DNA of 64,000 nucleotides from Pseudomonas hormoni (lineage in GTDB: Bacteria > Pseudomonadota > Gammaproteobacteria > Pseudomonadales > Pseudomonadaceae). This document shows, in pieces, positions 46,074-55,850 of the stretch. Location: positions 1,865,001-1,929,000 of the forward strand of contig NZ_CP075566.1 in NCBI RefSeq assembly GCF_018502625.1. Direction: 5' to 3'. Under the pieces are notes generated by a model. The model was not told the DNA's origin, made no database searches, and was given only the letters and a program-made list of their open reading frames with translations. The position numbers and the translations under genes are program-made. Positions within the stretch are counted from its first letter, which is position 1; each line of letters starts with the position of its first letter.

Positions 46074-46628
46074 ATGCTACTTCGAGACAATGGCTTAAGG
46101 TTTTCACCCATTACCGTGGCGCTGCACTGGGTCGTGGCACTGTCGCTGCTGGCGATCTTCGGCTTGCAGCTGATGATCGGCCAAGCCTCCAGCGACGCTG
46201 CGCGGATGCAGTTCGCCCACCTGCAAAACCTGGTGGGGCTGATTCTGTTTCTGGTATCGGTCTATCGATTCTGGGCCAGGATCACCTCTTATCATCCGCT
46301 GCCCGTGGGCACGCCCAATCCCATCGAAGTCATCATCAGCCGTTCGGTTGCGGTGGCACTTGCCCTGGCGATGGTGTTGCTGCCGATTGCGGTTTGGGCT
46401 TCCAGAGCGGCGGGCGGCGAGGCGGTGGTTTTGCCTGGAGGGTTCTCCATTCCGACGCTCTTGCCCATTCACGCCGGACTCAAGCATGTCGTCGATGTGC
46501 TGTTCGATATCGGTGCCTCGGCGTTCCTTGCCGGCCTGGCCTTGCATGTCTTCGGTGCGGTCAAGAATCACTTTCTCCTGAAGAACAACACGCTCAAGCG
46601 GATGCTTGGAAAACATGTGGAGCTGTGA
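46074..46628 (+). CDS. Cytochrome b561-type membrane protein, 184 aa
   Basis: Four predicted spans with histidines in ITVALHWVVALS, MQFAHLQNLVG, IHAGLKHVVD and LALHVFGAVKNHF, the pattern of the di-haem prokaryotic b561 family that shuttles electrons between quinol and acceptors such as superoxide. AAAAGGAG precedes the ATG. It is followed by the nitronate monooxygenase after three bases, so these form a transcriptional unit. Confidence 0.85.
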   Translation: MLLRDNGLRFSPITVALHWVVALSLLAIFGLQLMIGQASSDAARMQFAHLQNLVGLILFLVSVYRFWARITSYHPLPVGTPNPIEVIISRSVAVALALAMVLLPIAVWASRAAGGEAVVLPGGFSIPTLLPIHAGLKHVVDVLFDIGASAFLAGLALHVFGAVKNHFLLKNNTLKRMLGKHVEL

Positions 46629-46631
46629 GTC

Positions 46632-47651
46632 ATGAACGAAGCCAGATTTGATTTTGCAGGAAACGCCATCACTCAACTCTGCGGCGTGAAGTACCCGATC
46701 TTTCTCGGTGGCATGGCGGCCATTTCCGGTCCTCAACTGGTTGCGGCAGTCGCCAACGCCGGGGGCATGGGCGTCCTTGGCGGCCTGCGCCTCCCGCCGT
46801 TGACCTTGCGCCGGTGGATACGGGAAACCCGCGCACTGACCGACAAGCCCTTTGGTGTGAACCTCGTCCCGCAGTTCGGCGGCCCTGACGTATTCGAAGC
46901 GCAGTTTCAGGTGGTGCTGGAAGAAAGACCCCGACTGCTTTCACTGTTTTACGCCGAGGCCTATTCCGCCGACATGATTCCCCGAGCGAAGGACGCGGGG
47001 CTGACGGTTATGGTGCAAGTGGGGTCAGTGGAACTTGCCAGAATTGCCATTGCGCAAGGCGCCGACATTCTCGTGGCGCAGGGCAGCGAAAGTGGCGGTC
47101 ATCTGAATCGTGGCACGATTGGCATCATGCCGTTGTTGTCCTCGATCCTGCGTGTTTCGGAGGGGCGACCAGTCCTGGCGGCGGGCGGCATCGTGGCGGG
47201 TGACGACGTCCGGGCGCTGATGTCGCTTGGTGCGTCCGGCGTGGTGGTGGGCACGGCGTTTATTGCCACCGACGAGTCGAACGCGCACCCGCTCTATAAG
47301 CAAAAGATTGTCGAGGCGACGACGGATGACACGGAGTACCGGACCGGTTATTCGTTCGGCTGGACCTACGGCACGCCTCACCGGGTGATTCCCAATCGGG
47401 ACAAGTGGAACTTGCTGCGTTTCATCGGCGGCGGCGCCCGGGCGATCGACAAACCGCGGATGGCCAAAAAGCTGTCGCTGTACGCGGGACAGGGGGTGGG
47501 CAAGATTCACAGTGTCGTCCCGGCGGGCGAGCGCGTGGCGGAGCTGGCCCTTGGCTTGCCGACAACACCCAGTTTACGGTCGGCGCAGGAGGGTGGCGCC
47601 GTGACAGGCCGGTTCCTGAAGGAGGAGAAAAGGTCACTCGGCTGGCAGTGA
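46632..47651 (+). CDS. Nitronate monooxygenase/NAD(P)H-dependent flavin oxidoreductase, 339 aa
   Basis: FMN TIM-barrel enzyme: YPIFLGGMAAISGPQLVAAVANAGGMGVLG at the N-terminus, PFGVNLVPQFGG, DILVAQGSESGGHLNRG with the active-site His region, and PVLAAGGIVAGDDVRALMSLGASGVVVGTAF, the phosphate-binding end. Oxidises alkyl nitronates or related compounds. It pairs with cytochrome b561; a second family member lies at 49753. Confidence 0.85.
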   Translation: MNEARFDFAGNAITQLCGVKYPIFLGGMAAISGPQLVAAVANAGGMGVLGGLRLPPLTLRRWIRETRALTDKPFGVNLVPQFGGPDVFEAQFQVVLEERPRLLSLFYAEAYSADMIPRAKDAGLTVMVQVGSVELARIAIAQGADILVAQGSESGGHLNRGTIGIMPLLSSILRVSEGRPVLAAGGIVAGDDVRALMSLGASGVVVGTAFIATDESNAHPLYKQKIVEATTDDTEYRTGYSFGWTYGTPHRVIPNRDKWNLLRFIGGGARAIDKPRMAKKLSLYAGQGVGKIHSVVPAGERVAELALGLPTTPSLRSAQEGGAVTGRFLKEEKRSLGWQ

Positions 47652-47739
47652 GCAGACCCGTTGACCGTGGTGAAAAAAAAGCTCGGAGTTGATCACTGTA
47701 ATGCTGTTCACTTACGAGCGTCTTGAATCAGAGAACCCT

Positions 47740-47851
47740 GTGGCGAGGGAGCTTGCTCCCGCTTGAGTGCGTAGCACTCACAATAATCGGCAATGGTTGC
47801 CAGATTTTTGGGGCCGCTACGCAGCCCAGCGCGAGCAAGCTCGCTCGCCAC
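47740..47851. repeat. REP doublet (REPIN), GTGGCGAGGGAGCTTGC type
   Basis: GTGGCGAGGGAGCTTGCTCC and an inverted, slightly diverged copy ending CTCGCTCGCCAC flank about 70 bases between convergent genes. Confidence 0.8.
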
Positions 47852-47887
47852 AAAGGTATGTACGATCCAAGAGCGGAGCCGGTCAGT

Positions 47888-48775
47888 TCAGGCCACCGCC
47901 GGCCTTGCGATCTGGTCTTGTGCCAGGCCGATGAACGCGCTCATGGCCGAGGTGATCATCGTGTCGTTTCGGCGGATGAAGACGGTCGAGACGTTGGCGA
48001 ATTCCGGCGGTAGCGTATGGCAGCGAATGGCATGGCGCACGCTGCAATTCTCGGCGATCGCCTTGGGCAGCAACGTCACGCCCATGCCAGCGGCGACGCA
48101 GGACAGGATGCCATCGAGGGTGCCCAGTTCCATGATCTGATTAGGGATCAGTCCGACCTGATAAAACCAGTTTTCCAGGGTCGAGCGGTAGAAGCAGCCG
48201 GTGCGGAAGACCAGTACGGTTTGCTGCGGGATTTTCTCGATCAGTGCGGGCAGCGACGGGAACTGGTTACTGCTGACCAGCACCAGTTCCTCCTGGAAAA
48301 CCTCTTCCTGGGTCAACGCCGAGTTCTGGTGGAAACCGCCGACGAATGCGCCGTCGAGTCGATGTGCTTCAATCGCCTTGATCAGTTCGGAGGTGGTGCC
48401 GGTCAACAGCGACAACTGAACCTCGGGGTATTTCTCGCGGTACTTCGTCAGCACTTGCGGCAAGCGGATGGCGGCGGTGGTTTCCATTGAGCCCAACCGC
48501 AGCAGACCCGCGGGAACACCGGTGTCCATCAGGGCGCTGCGACTCTCTTCTGTCAGTTGCAAAATGCGCCGCGCATAACCAAGGAAGGTCTGGCCCGCCG
48601 AGGTGAGCACCACCCCGGACTTTTTGCGGATGAACAGTTCCCGGTTCAGTTCGGCTTCCAGCTCCTTCACCCGCATGGTGACATTGGACTGCACCGTATT
48701 CACATTGACGGCGGCCGCTGTGAAGCTGCCAAGTTCGGCAACCGCGCAGAAAATCTTCAGTTGGCGCATTTCCAT
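47888..48775 (-). CDS. LysR-family regulator, 295 aa
   Basis: Winged HTH (AVAELGSFTAAAVNVNTVQSNVTMRVKELEAELN) and effector domain. ATG 48775 is chosen for AGGTG eight bases upstream; ATGs further up give a few extra residues. It is divergent from the MOSC gene with about 110 bases between and lies between the two nitronate monooxygenase genes, so it may control both. Paralogous to the LysR at 42869. Confidence 0.85.
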   Translation of the reverse strand: MEMRQLKIFCAVAELGSFTAAAVNVNTVQSNVTMRVKELEAELNRELFIRKKSGVVLTSAGQTFLGYARRILQLTEESRSALMDTGVPAGLLRLGSMETTAAIRLPQVLTKYREKYPEVQLSLLTGTTSELIKAIEAHRLDGAFVGGFHQNSALTQEEVFQEELVLVSSNQFPSLPALIEKIPQQTVLVFRTGCFYRSTLENWFYQVGLIPNQIMELGTLDGILSCVAAGMGVTLLPKAIAENCSVRHAIRCHTLPPEFANVSTVFIRRNDTMITSAMSAFIGLAQDQIARPAVA

Positions 48776-48887
48776 GATCATTGCACCTATCATAAAAAGT
48801 GATTGATAGCATCACGAGCCATCATTTTACGGGCTTTGTCGATGGTTAGTAAAGTCAACAAAACAGATGGATGAGCGTGGCCGGACG

Positions 48888-49562
48888 ATGAGCCTGACTT
48901 CGAAAATTGACCACGTCTTTGCCGGCGGTACGGGCGTCCTGAAGCCCGAAGGGCAACGCTCGGGTATCTTCAAACAGCGGCGTTCGGGCCCCGCTCGCGT
49001 GGAACTCCACGGGATTGTCGGTGATGAGCACGCCGACCGCAGGGTTCACGGCGGTCCGGAAAAAGCGGTTCATCACTATGCGGCAGAAAACTATCAGCAC
49101 CTGGCGCAGGCCTTTGCGCAGTGCGCCCCTGAACTGATCCCGGGCAGCCTCGGGGAAAACATTTCGGCGCTTGGGCTCACTGAAAAGAACGTGCACATCG
49201 GTGACGTATTTCAAGTGGGCAGTGCGGTGTTGCAAGTCTCTCAGCCACGCAGCCCGTGCTGGAAAATCAATCACCGCTTTGACGCCGAACGCCTGTCGAT
49301 GCATGTCGCCAAAGAGCGAATCACCGGTTGGTATTACCGGGTCCTTAAGCCGGGATTTGTCGAGGCCGGGGACACCATCGAACTGCTGGAACGGCAGACG
49401 CAGCGCTTTTCCATCGATGAGTTCTGGCAGGTGCAGCTGTCGCACCGGCCGATGATCGACGATCTGCTCGCGCTGGCCGCCACCCGTGGCCTGGCCGAGG
49501 ACTGGAAGCGGCGGCTGTCGGAACGGGCGAAGTGGCTGCAAAAAGCTGTTCAAAACAAATAA
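48888..49562 (+). CDS. MOSC-domain protein (YiiM-like), about 224 aa
   Basis: Shows GIVGDEHADRRVHGGPEKAVHHYAAENY, the MOSC core, GSLGENISALG, and QPRSPCWKINHRF, the invariant Cys expected to bind sulfur or molybdenum cofactor. YiiM proteins reduce N-hydroxylated compounds with Moco. An in-frame ATG at 48867 is an alternative start. Confidence 0.85.
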   Translation: MSLTSKIDHVFAGGTGVLKPEGQRSGIFKQRRSGPARVELHGIVGDEHADRRVHGGPEKAVHHYAAENYQHLAQAFAQCAPELIPGSLGENISALGLTEKNVHIGDVFQVGSAVLQVSQPRSPCWKINHRFDAERLSMHVAKERITGWYYRVLKPGFVEAGDTIELLERQTQRFSIDEFWQVQLSHRPMIDDLLALAATRGLAEDWKRRLSERAKWLQKAVQNK

Positions 49563-49580
49563 CTGCACCGGCACCCAACT

Positions 49581-49672
49581 GTGGCGAGGGAGCTTGCTCC
49601 CGCTGGGCTGCGCAGCGGCCCCAGAGCTTGCGGCTGCTACGCAACCGAGCGGGAGCAAGCTCCCTCGCCACA
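49581..49672. repeat. REP doublet (REPIN), same type as at 47740
   Basis: GTGGCGAGGGAGCTTGCTCC and its near-perfect inverted copy GGGAGCAAGCTCCCTCGCCAC enclose about 50 bases with their own weaker pairing. Confidence 0.85.
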
Positions 49673-49752
49673 GGTGATAAAACCCGTTCACCATTTGTGA
49701 TCCATAAACGCGCCATCGCTTTTACTCCCACTCATCACGTTCAGGTGCTGTC

Positions 49753-50802
49753 ATGTCCAATCCACTGCTGTCCCTTTTGAACATTCAACTGCCGATCCTT
49801 CAATCCCCCATGGTGGGCGTTTCCACACCCAGGCTCGCGGCAGCGGTATCGAGTGCCGGCGGCCTGGGTTCCATCGGCATCGGGGCGAGCAGCGTCGAGC
49901 AGGCGCGGGCCATGATTCGAGAGGCGGCGGCGCTGACGGACAAGCCTTTCAATGTGAACCTGTTCTGCCACGCGCCAGCCGTCCATGACAGCGCCCGAGA
50001 GGCGCAATGGCTGAGTGCTTTGGCGCCGTTTTTTGCCGAGTTCGGTGCCGCTGCGCCGTCATCGCTGCGTGAGATCTACACCTCATTCGTCGAAGACCCG
50101 CACATGCTTCAGATGCTGCTGGAAGAAAAACCGGCGGTGGTCAGCTTCCATTTCGGGCTGCCCCCACAACCTGCAATCGATGCGCTCAAGAACGCCGGCA
50201 TCATCCTCTTGTGTTCCGTAACGAACCTGGCCGAAGCGCAGCTGGCGGAACACGCCGGCGTGCATGCGCTGGTGGCTCAAGGTTATGAGGCCGGGGGGCA
50301 TCGCGGGGTATTCGACCCGCAGCAGGACACCGAGATGGGCACGTTTGCGCTGGTGCGGGTGTTGAGCAACGCTTGCAAGCTGCCGGTGATTGCGGCGGGC
50401 GGCATCATGGACGGGGCAGGCATCAAGTCGGTCATGCAACTGGGCGCCAGTGCCGCGCAGTTGGGCACTGCGTTTATCCTCTGTCCTGAATCCTCCGCCA
50501 ACAGCGCTTACCGTGAAGCCTTGAAGGGGCCGCGCGCGCACCAGACCAAAGTCACCAGCGTAATTTCCGGCCGTCCTGCCCGGGGCATGGTCAACCGCAA
50601 CTTCACCCTCCTTGCGGCGGCTGCCACGGCACTGCCCGACTATCCGCTGACCTATGACGCCAACAAGGCGCTCAATGCCGCGGCAACCGCCCAGGCCAAC
50701 ACGGAATTTGCCGTGCAGTGGGCCGGGCAGGGGGCGCCGCTGGCGCGTGAAATGCCAGCCGCGGCGTTGGTGAATCTGTTGGTGGCAGAAATGAAGGCCT
50801 GA
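49753..50802 (+). CDS. Second nitronate monooxygenase-type flavin oxidoreductase, 349 aa
   Basis: [56 protein letters not shown] and [31 protein letters not shown] follow the FMN-barrel order. It is only distantly similar to the protein at 46632. AGGTGCTGTC precedes the ATG. Probably class I nitronate monooxygenase (2-nitropropane dioxygenase family). Confidence 0.85.
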   Translation: MSNPLLSLLNIQLPILQSPMVGVSTPRLAAAVSSAGGLGSIGIGASSVEQARAMIREAAALTDKPFNVNLFCHAPAVHDSAREAQWLSALAPFFAEFGAAAPSSLREIYTSFVEDPHMLQMLLEEKPAVVSFHFGLPPQPAIDALKNAGIILLCSVTNLAEAQLAEHAGVHALVAQGYEAGGHRGVFDPQQDTEMGTFALVRVLSNACKLPVIAAGGIMDGAGIKSVMQLGASAAQLGTAFILCPESSANSAYREALKGPRAHQTKVTSVISGRPARGMVNRNFTLLAAAATALPDYPLTYDANKALNAAATAQANTEFAVQWAGQGAPLAREMPAAALVNLLVAEMKA

Positions 50803-50893
50803 CGTGGATTCGTTTGATCAAGGAGTTTTGTGAGTAGCCGTAAGCAATGTGCCACAATCGCCATCGTCGCAGCATCACGATCAGGCGGATGAA

Positions 50894-52021
50894 ATGGATG
50901 GCCTTGGATTGCGGTACGAAATGGAAGAATTAATCGCCAGGCAGGTGCACGCGGACCGATTGCACCAGTTGTTTCGCCAGTCGGTTTCAGCAGTTTTCGG
51001 CAGTTTCCTCGCGGTGCTGATGCTCTGCTGGCTGTGCTGGGAACGTTTTGATCACACGGTCATTGCGTGGTGGATAGCGCTGCTGGCGGCGTCGTCGTTG
51101 TTGCGGATTTCGATGTTCATCGCCTACTTCCGCAGTTCGGCCAGTGAGCGCACCCCTCAGCGCTGGGAACGCACGTATTGGGTCACGCTGATTTTGTCCG
51201 CCGGTATCTGGGGCTCGGGTGCGCTCGCGGTGATTCCGGCCGATGACCTGTTGGCCCAGGCGCTGGTCATGCTTTTTTGCGTCGGGATGTCTGTCAGCGC
51301 GGTGTCCTGTTACTCGGCCTATCGCTACATGACGGTGGTGTCCATTTCCCTGGTGTTGTTTCCCTGTACGATCTGGCTGCTGTTTCAACCCTCATCCCTG
51401 CAAGTCGGTATGGGGGTGGCAGTAGTGGTGTTTGCCTCATTTGTATTCAGCGCGACGCGCAACCTGTCCGACGCACTGGAAACAGCCTTTCGTTTAACCC
51501 GCGAAATAGAACACGCGCACAGTGTTTCCACGCGCGCCGCCCAGACCGATGAACTCACCGGCCTGATGAACCGCCGGGCTTTTTTCGAACACGCCCAGCA
51601 GCTGTATGGCCACTGCAAGAACAACCACTTGCCGCTGTGTGCCGTGATGCTGGACATGGATCACTTCAAGCACATCAATGACACCTACGGGCATCAGGTC
51701 GGGGATCAGGTGCTGCGGCAAATGGGGGTGGTCATCAGCCGCTCGTTTCGCGAAACCGACGTTTACGGTCGGTTGGGCGGGGAGGAGTTTGCTGTTCTGC
51801 TGCCGGACACCTCGATCGAGGTCGCGCAGAACATTGCCGAGGAACTCATCCAGTCGATCGCCGGCCTGATGACCGGGCCGGTTCACCGCATCTCGGCCAG
51901 CGTTGGTGTCGCGTCAATGATTGCCGAGGATCACGATCTGCACAGTTTGATGAACAACGCTGACAAGGCGTTGTATCGGGCCAAGGCGCGCGGGCGGAAT
52001 CAGGTGGCGGTTTCCGAATAA
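50894..52021 (+). CDS. Membrane-bound diguanylate cyclase, about 375 aa
   Basis: Five or six membrane spans in residues 35-190 form a MASE-like sensor, then a short coiled linker and a GGDEF domain: DELTGLMNRRAFFEH, MLDMDHFKHINDTYGHQVGD and an active-site GGEEF at 295-299, so it should make cyclic di-GMP. No RxxD inhibitory site is obvious five residues before it (RETDVYGRLGGEEF has R-E-T-D, which may serve as one). AGGCGG supports ATG 50894 over GTG 50849. Confidence 0.88.
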   Translation: MDGLGLRYEMEELIARQVHADRLHQLFRQSVSAVFGSFLAVLMLCWLCWERFDHTVIAWWIALLAASSLLRISMFIAYFRSSASERTPQRWERTYWVTLILSAGIWGSGALAVIPADDLLAQALVMLFCVGMSVSAVSCYSAYRYMTVVSISLVLFPCTIWLLFQPSSLQVGMGVAVVVFASFVFSATRNLSDALETAFRLTREIEHAHSVSTRAAQTDELTGLMNRRAFFEHAQQLYGHCKNNHLPLCAVMLDMDHFKHINDTYGHQVGDQVLRQMGVVISRSFRETDVYGRLGGEEFAVLLPDTSIEVAQNIAEELIQSIAGLMTGPVHRISASVGVASMIAEDHDLHSLMNNADKALYRAKARGRNQVAVSE

Positions 52022-52140
52022 ACCGTCAAAAAGCTGCACGATGCAACGAATGCCACGTCATGGCCTCATATGAAAACGAGCAGTGCCTTTGGTGCAGAAG
52101 GGCGGATGCCATTTTTTCATGACGAGAGGTGATTGTTTCC

Positions 52141-54207
52141 ATGACGGCAGCTGAGAAAAACCATGTGGACTGGCTGGTCGAACAATCGATGCTGCATGCC
52201 GCAAGACAACGGGCCAGGCTCTACTCGGGGCAAGGCCGATTGTGGCAACAGCCTTACGCGCATACCCGGCCCCGTGACGCCTCGGCCCTCGCTTCGGTGT
52301 GGTTCACCGCGTACCCGGCGTCCATCGTCACCCGTGAAAATGGCACGGTGCTGGAGGCCCTGGGGGACGAAACCTTATGGCACGCCTTGTCGAGAATCGG
52401 TATCCAGGGCATTCACAACGGTCCGCTGAAAAGGTCTGGCGGCCTTTCGGGCACCCGGCACACGCCCACCATTGACGGCAACTTCGACCGCATCAGTTTC
52501 GACATCGATCCACAGTTGGGCACCGAGGCGCAGCTGCAAGCGTTGGTGCGCATGGCCGCCGCGCATAACGCGGTGATCATCGACGACGTCATCCCGTCGC
52601 ACACCGGCAAAGGCGCGGACTTTCGCCTGGCCGAGATGGCCTATGAAGACTATCCGGGGCTCTACCACATGGTGGAAATCCGCGAGGAAGACTGGCCGCT
52701 GCTGCCCGACGTCATAGCGGGGCGCGACGCGCAGAACCTCAGCCCGCAGCAGGTCGATGTGTTGCGCGACAAGCATTACATCGTCGGCCAGTTGCAGCGG
52801 GTGATCTTCTTCGAGCCAGGGGTCAAGGAAACCGACTGGAGCGCGACGTCGATCGTGATCGGGGTCGACGGCAAGCCGCGACGCTGGGTTTACCTGCATT
52901 ACTTCAAGGAAGGGCAACCGTCGCTGAACTGGCTGGATCCGACCTTCGCCGCGCAGCAGATGATCATCGGCGACGCGCTGCACGCCATCGACGTGATGGG
53001 GGCGAAAATCCTGCGTCTGGACGCCAACGGCTTTCTCGGCGTCGAACGCAAGCTCGATGGCACCGCCTGGTCGGAAAGCCATCCGTTGTCGATCACCGGT
53101 AACCAGTTGTTGGCCGGTGCGATTCGCAAGGCGGGCGGTTTCAGTTTTCAGGAACTGAACCTGACCGTTGATGACATCGCCGCCATGTCCCACGGCGGGG
53201 CCGATCTTTCCTATGACTTCATCACCCGACCCGCTTACCAGCATGCGTTGCTGATGGGCGATACCGAATTCCTGCGTTTGATGCTGCGTCAGATGCACAC
53301 CTTGGGCATCGATCCGGGCTCGCTGATCCACGCCTTGCAGAACCATGACGAACTGACCCTCGAACTGGTGCATTTCTGGACGCTGCACGCCCATGACACC
53401 TTCCTCTATCAGGGCCAGACCTTCCCCGGCAATATTTTGCGCGAGCACATTCGCGAGCAGATGTACGAACGCCTGGCCGGCGAACACGCGCCGTATAACC
53501 TCAAATTCGTCACCAACGGCGTGTCCTGCACCACCGCCAGCATCATCACGGCAGCCTTGGGGATTCGCGACCTCGATGCAATCACTCCGGCGGATATCGA
53601 GCAGATCCGCCAGATACATGTGCTGCTGGTGATGTACAACGCGATGCAGCCGGGCGTGTTCGCATTATCGGGTTGGGACCTGGTCGGCGCACTGCCGTTG
53701 CCGGCAGAGCAGGTCGCGCATCTGATGCTCGATGGCGACACACGCTGGATCCATCGCGGCGCCTACGATCTGGTTGACCTCAATCCGGAAGCGGAGCTGT
53801 CGGAAGGTCAGATGCCGCGCCCGAAAACCCTGTATGGCAGCCTGCCCAGTCAACTGAAAGACCATGACTCGTTTGCCTCGCAACTGAAGCGAATCCTGGC
53901 GGCGCGCCGTGCCTACGACATTGCCGCCAGTCGCCAGATCCTGGTTCCGGATGTCGAGCATCCGGGGTTGCTGATCATGGTCCACGAGCTGCCGGCCGGC
54001 AAAGGCACCCAGATCACCGCGCTGAATTTCGGCGCCACAGCGATCACCGAGACCCTGCACCTGCCCAATATTGCGCCGGGGCCGGTGGTCGATATCATCA
54101 ATGAACGGGTCGAAGGCGATCTCACGCCTGAGGGGGAGTTCACCATCACGCTCGATGCCTATGAAGGGTTGGCACTGCGCGTCGTCAGCAGCTCGCCGAT
54201 GATCTAG
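52141..54207 (+). CDS. treS: GH13 enzyme, trehalose-synthase-like (maltose alpha-D-glucosyltransferase), 688 aa
   Basis: TIM-barrel amylase-family enzyme with nucleophile Asp 294 (ILRLDANGF), acid/base Glu 338 (FSFQELNL) and transition-state Asp 403 (LQNHDELT). Length and the catalytic layout match the free-standing 689-residue trehalose synthases reported for some Pseudomonas, which interconvert maltose and trehalose; it lacks the maltokinase fusion of the larger TreS. The N-terminal 60 residues are unusual for amylases. ATG 52141 follows GAGAGGTG. Substrate remains inferred. Confidence 0.75.
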   Translation: MTAAEKNHVDWLVEQSMLHAARQRARLYSGQGRLWQQPYAHTRPRDASALASVWFTAYPASIVTRENGTVLEALGDETLWHALSRIGIQGIHNGPLKRSGGLSGTRHTPTIDGNFDRISFDIDPQLGTEAQLQALVRMAAAHNAVIIDDVIPSHTGKGADFRLAEMAYEDYPGLYHMVEIREEDWPLLPDVIAGRDAQNLSPQQVDVLRDKHYIVGQLQRVIFFEPGVKETDWSATSIVIGVDGKPRRWVYLHYFKEGQPSLNWLDPTFAAQQMIIGDALHAIDVMGAKILRLDANGFLGVERKLDGTAWSESHPLSITGNQLLAGAIRKAGGFSFQELNLTVDDIAAMSHGGADLSYDFITRPAYQHALLMGDTEFLRLMLRQMHTLGIDPGSLIHALQNHDELTLELVHFWTLHAHDTFLYQGQTFPGNILREHIREQMYERLAGEHAPYNLKFVTNGVSCTTASIITAALGIRDLDAITPADIEQIRQIHVLLVMYNAMQPGVFALSGWDLVGALPLPAEQVAHLMLDGDTRWIHRGAYDLVDLNPEAELSEGQMPRPKTLYGSLPSQLKDHDSFASQLKRILAARRAYDIAASRQILVPDVEHPGLLIMVHELPAGKGTQITALNFGATAITETLHLPNIAPGPVVDIINERVEGDLTPEGEFTITLDAYEGLALRVVSSSPMI

Positions 54208-54216
54208 TCCTCCCTG

Positions 54217-54255
54217 GGCGATGTGGCGCGCGTGTGAACGACGCACCACATCGCC
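54217..54255 (+). terminator. Hairpin after the GH13 gene
   Basis: GGCGATGTGG pairs with CCACATCGCC ten bases after the stop; no clean T run follows, so it may act as a weak terminator or RNA stabiliser. Confidence 0.5.
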
Positions 54256-54397
54256 GGTTTCGCTCTTCACCTTTCGCTTCTAATTGTTAAACCCTCGGTT
54301 TCTGCCAGGCGCCAACAAGAATAATTGACGCCAGAATGATGGCCATCTAACATCGCGCCACTATTTTGCTATCACCTTCCGTTTCGAGGGATCGAAC

Positions 54398-54988
54398 ATG
54401 TACTCACCCGCCCTCGTGGCGAGGTTGTGCGTGGCTTTGCTGTGCCTTTCTCCGCTGAACCTCGCCCATGCCGCCCCCACGCCCGGGGAAACCGATCTCA
54501 TCCGTGAACGCCAGGATCGCCTGCTCGAAGAGCAGCGTCGGCGCCTGGAAGAACTCAAGGAATTGCCCGGCAAGGAAGCCAAACCGGTCCAGCCCGCGGC
54601 ACCTGTCGACACCCGTTGTTTCCCCATCAAGGACATCGAACTCAAGGGCGCCGACAGTCTCTCGGACCGCGAGAAAAACCGCCTGCTCAAGCCTTACATC
54701 GGCCAGTGCCTGGGCGTCACCCAGCTCAATGAACTGCTGAAAGTCATCACCAACCACTACATCGAAAAAGGCCTGGTCACCAGCCGCGCCTACTTGCCGC
54801 AGCAGGATTTGTCCGGTGGGCATCTAACGGTGCTGGTGGTCGAGGGAAAACTGGAAGGACTGAAGGGCGCGGAGGGCAGCCAGCTGTCCGACCGTGAACT
54901 GGCGATGGCTTTCCCCGGCAGGACCGGCGAATTGGTCAACCTGCGCGAAATCGAGCAAATGGTCGATCAGCTCAACCGCTTGGCGTAG
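54398..54988 (+). pseudogene. Truncated two-partner secretion transporter (TpsB/CdiB/ShlB family), 196 aa
   Basis: A signal peptide ending LNLAHA is followed by the proline-rich plug helix region and a POTRA domain (CFPIKDIELKGADSLSDREK, CLGVTQLNELLKVITNHYIEKGLVTSRAYLP). The frame ends at QMVDQLNRLA in the second POTRA, while intact proteins run about 560 residues with a 16-strand barrel. The break point is fused directly to the tail of a toxin gene (next feature), so the barrel was removed by deletion. Confidence 0.8.
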
Positions 54989-55065
54989 GAAATGCGACGC
55001 AATATGAACTTCTGCAACGGCTTCCTGCATCGGCATTTAAAAATACAGTGAGGCTTGGTCAATGA
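54979..55065 (+). pseudogene. C-terminal tail of a TpsA/CdiA-type toxin gene
   Basis: In the frame shifted from the transporter remnant, LGVGNATQYELLQRLPASAF continues to a TGA at 55063 that overlaps the ATG of the next gene by four bases, the usual cdiA-cdiI arrangement. About 26 codons of a polymorphic toxin end remain; the rest of the toxin gene is gone. Confidence 0.55.
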
Positions 55066-55409
55066 GTATTGTTGAGTTTCGAGTTGAGGATGGGAGGCTT
55101 TTCATCGGTGGAAAGTTTGTTGGTCTTCCGTACGCGGTTGGTGAGGTTGTGGAGTGTGGTAGTTTGATTGCGGTTAGGGTTGAACCACCGATTGGTGTTA
55201 TTTTTAATAGAAATGTATTTGCGGTGGCAAGGGATGGTAAAGTTCTTTGGCAAATTGCAGAGAGTCCTCATGGGACCGAGGCGGACAAACCCTATGTCGT
55301 AATTTTTCGCGACAAGGATGAGGGCTTGATTGCAGCTAATTGGAATGGAGTTGACTATTTAGTAAATTTGGAGTGTGGCGGTATTTCTACAAAAGCCTTT
55401 AATAAATAG
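55062..55409 (+). CDS. Putative CDI-type immunity protein, 115 aa
   Basis: Soluble, strand-rich protein (VEFRVEDGRLFIGGKFVGLP; GVIFNRNVFAVARDGKVLW; PYVVIFRDKDEGLIAANW). No family recognised. AT-rich codon use, position directly after the toxin tail with ATGA coupling and small size all point to the cognate immunity protein. Confidence 0.65.
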   Translation: MSIVEFRVEDGRLFIGGKFVGLPYAVGEVVECGSLIAVRVEPPIGVIFNRNVFAVARDGKVLWQIAESPHGTEADKPYVVIFRDKDEGLIAANWNGVDYLVNLECGGISTKAFNK

Positions 55410-55423
55410 TGTGAGTACTGAAT

Positions 55424-55610
55424 GGGGTGACGGGGGCGGACCACGTTTTCCTTAAAGTGGAGCAGTACTCCTTCGATCTAAACAAGGAGTATCGACTCCG
55501 GGTGTTTATCGGGAGCTCCTGCTCCAAGAGTTCCGTATGTGCACTCTGGAGTTAAAGGTCCTGTGATTGGAAGTTATATATCTAGCAATCATGTTTCCTA
55601 TACAGGCTAG
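55424..55610 (+). pseudogene. Second displaced toxin C-terminal fragment
   Basis: Two frames look coding: one reads DHVFLKVEQYSFDLNKEYRL from about 55435, and after about 55512 another reads GAPAPRVPYVHSGVKGPVIG and SYISSNHVSYTG to TAG at 55608-55610, nine bases before the next small gene. This looks like the frameshifted end of a different toxin cassette with its immunity gene behind it. Confidence 0.4.
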
Positions 55611-55619
55611 GATGTCGTT

Positions 55620-55846
55620 ATGTCTATAATTCGAGAGGGTATAGTCATTGGTGGCGGGTATTTTGGCTGGAGAGTGCTTATTGATGATGATCGTGATGGA
55701 GGCACTGGTGGGTATTATCTATACCTAAAAAAAGTGATGGTCAAGGATTTGACTATTGGTTCGAACATGAAGTAGGCCTTGAACAGCACATTAAAGGTAT
55801 GAATCCCGACGGTGTTAAGATCTCTGATAAGTTAAAAGGGTTTTAG
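55620..55846 (+). pseudogene. Small putative immunity gene with a poly-A frameshift
   Basis: ATG 55620 with AGGATG reads MSIIREGIVIGGGYFGWRVL and YYLYLKK, then stops after 51 codons. At a run of seven A residues (about 55729-55735) the next frame continues SDGQGFDYWFEHEVGLEQHI and ends KLKGF at TAG 55844. One more A would restore a 75-residue protein. Confidence 0.55.
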
Positions 55847-55850
55847 TGTT

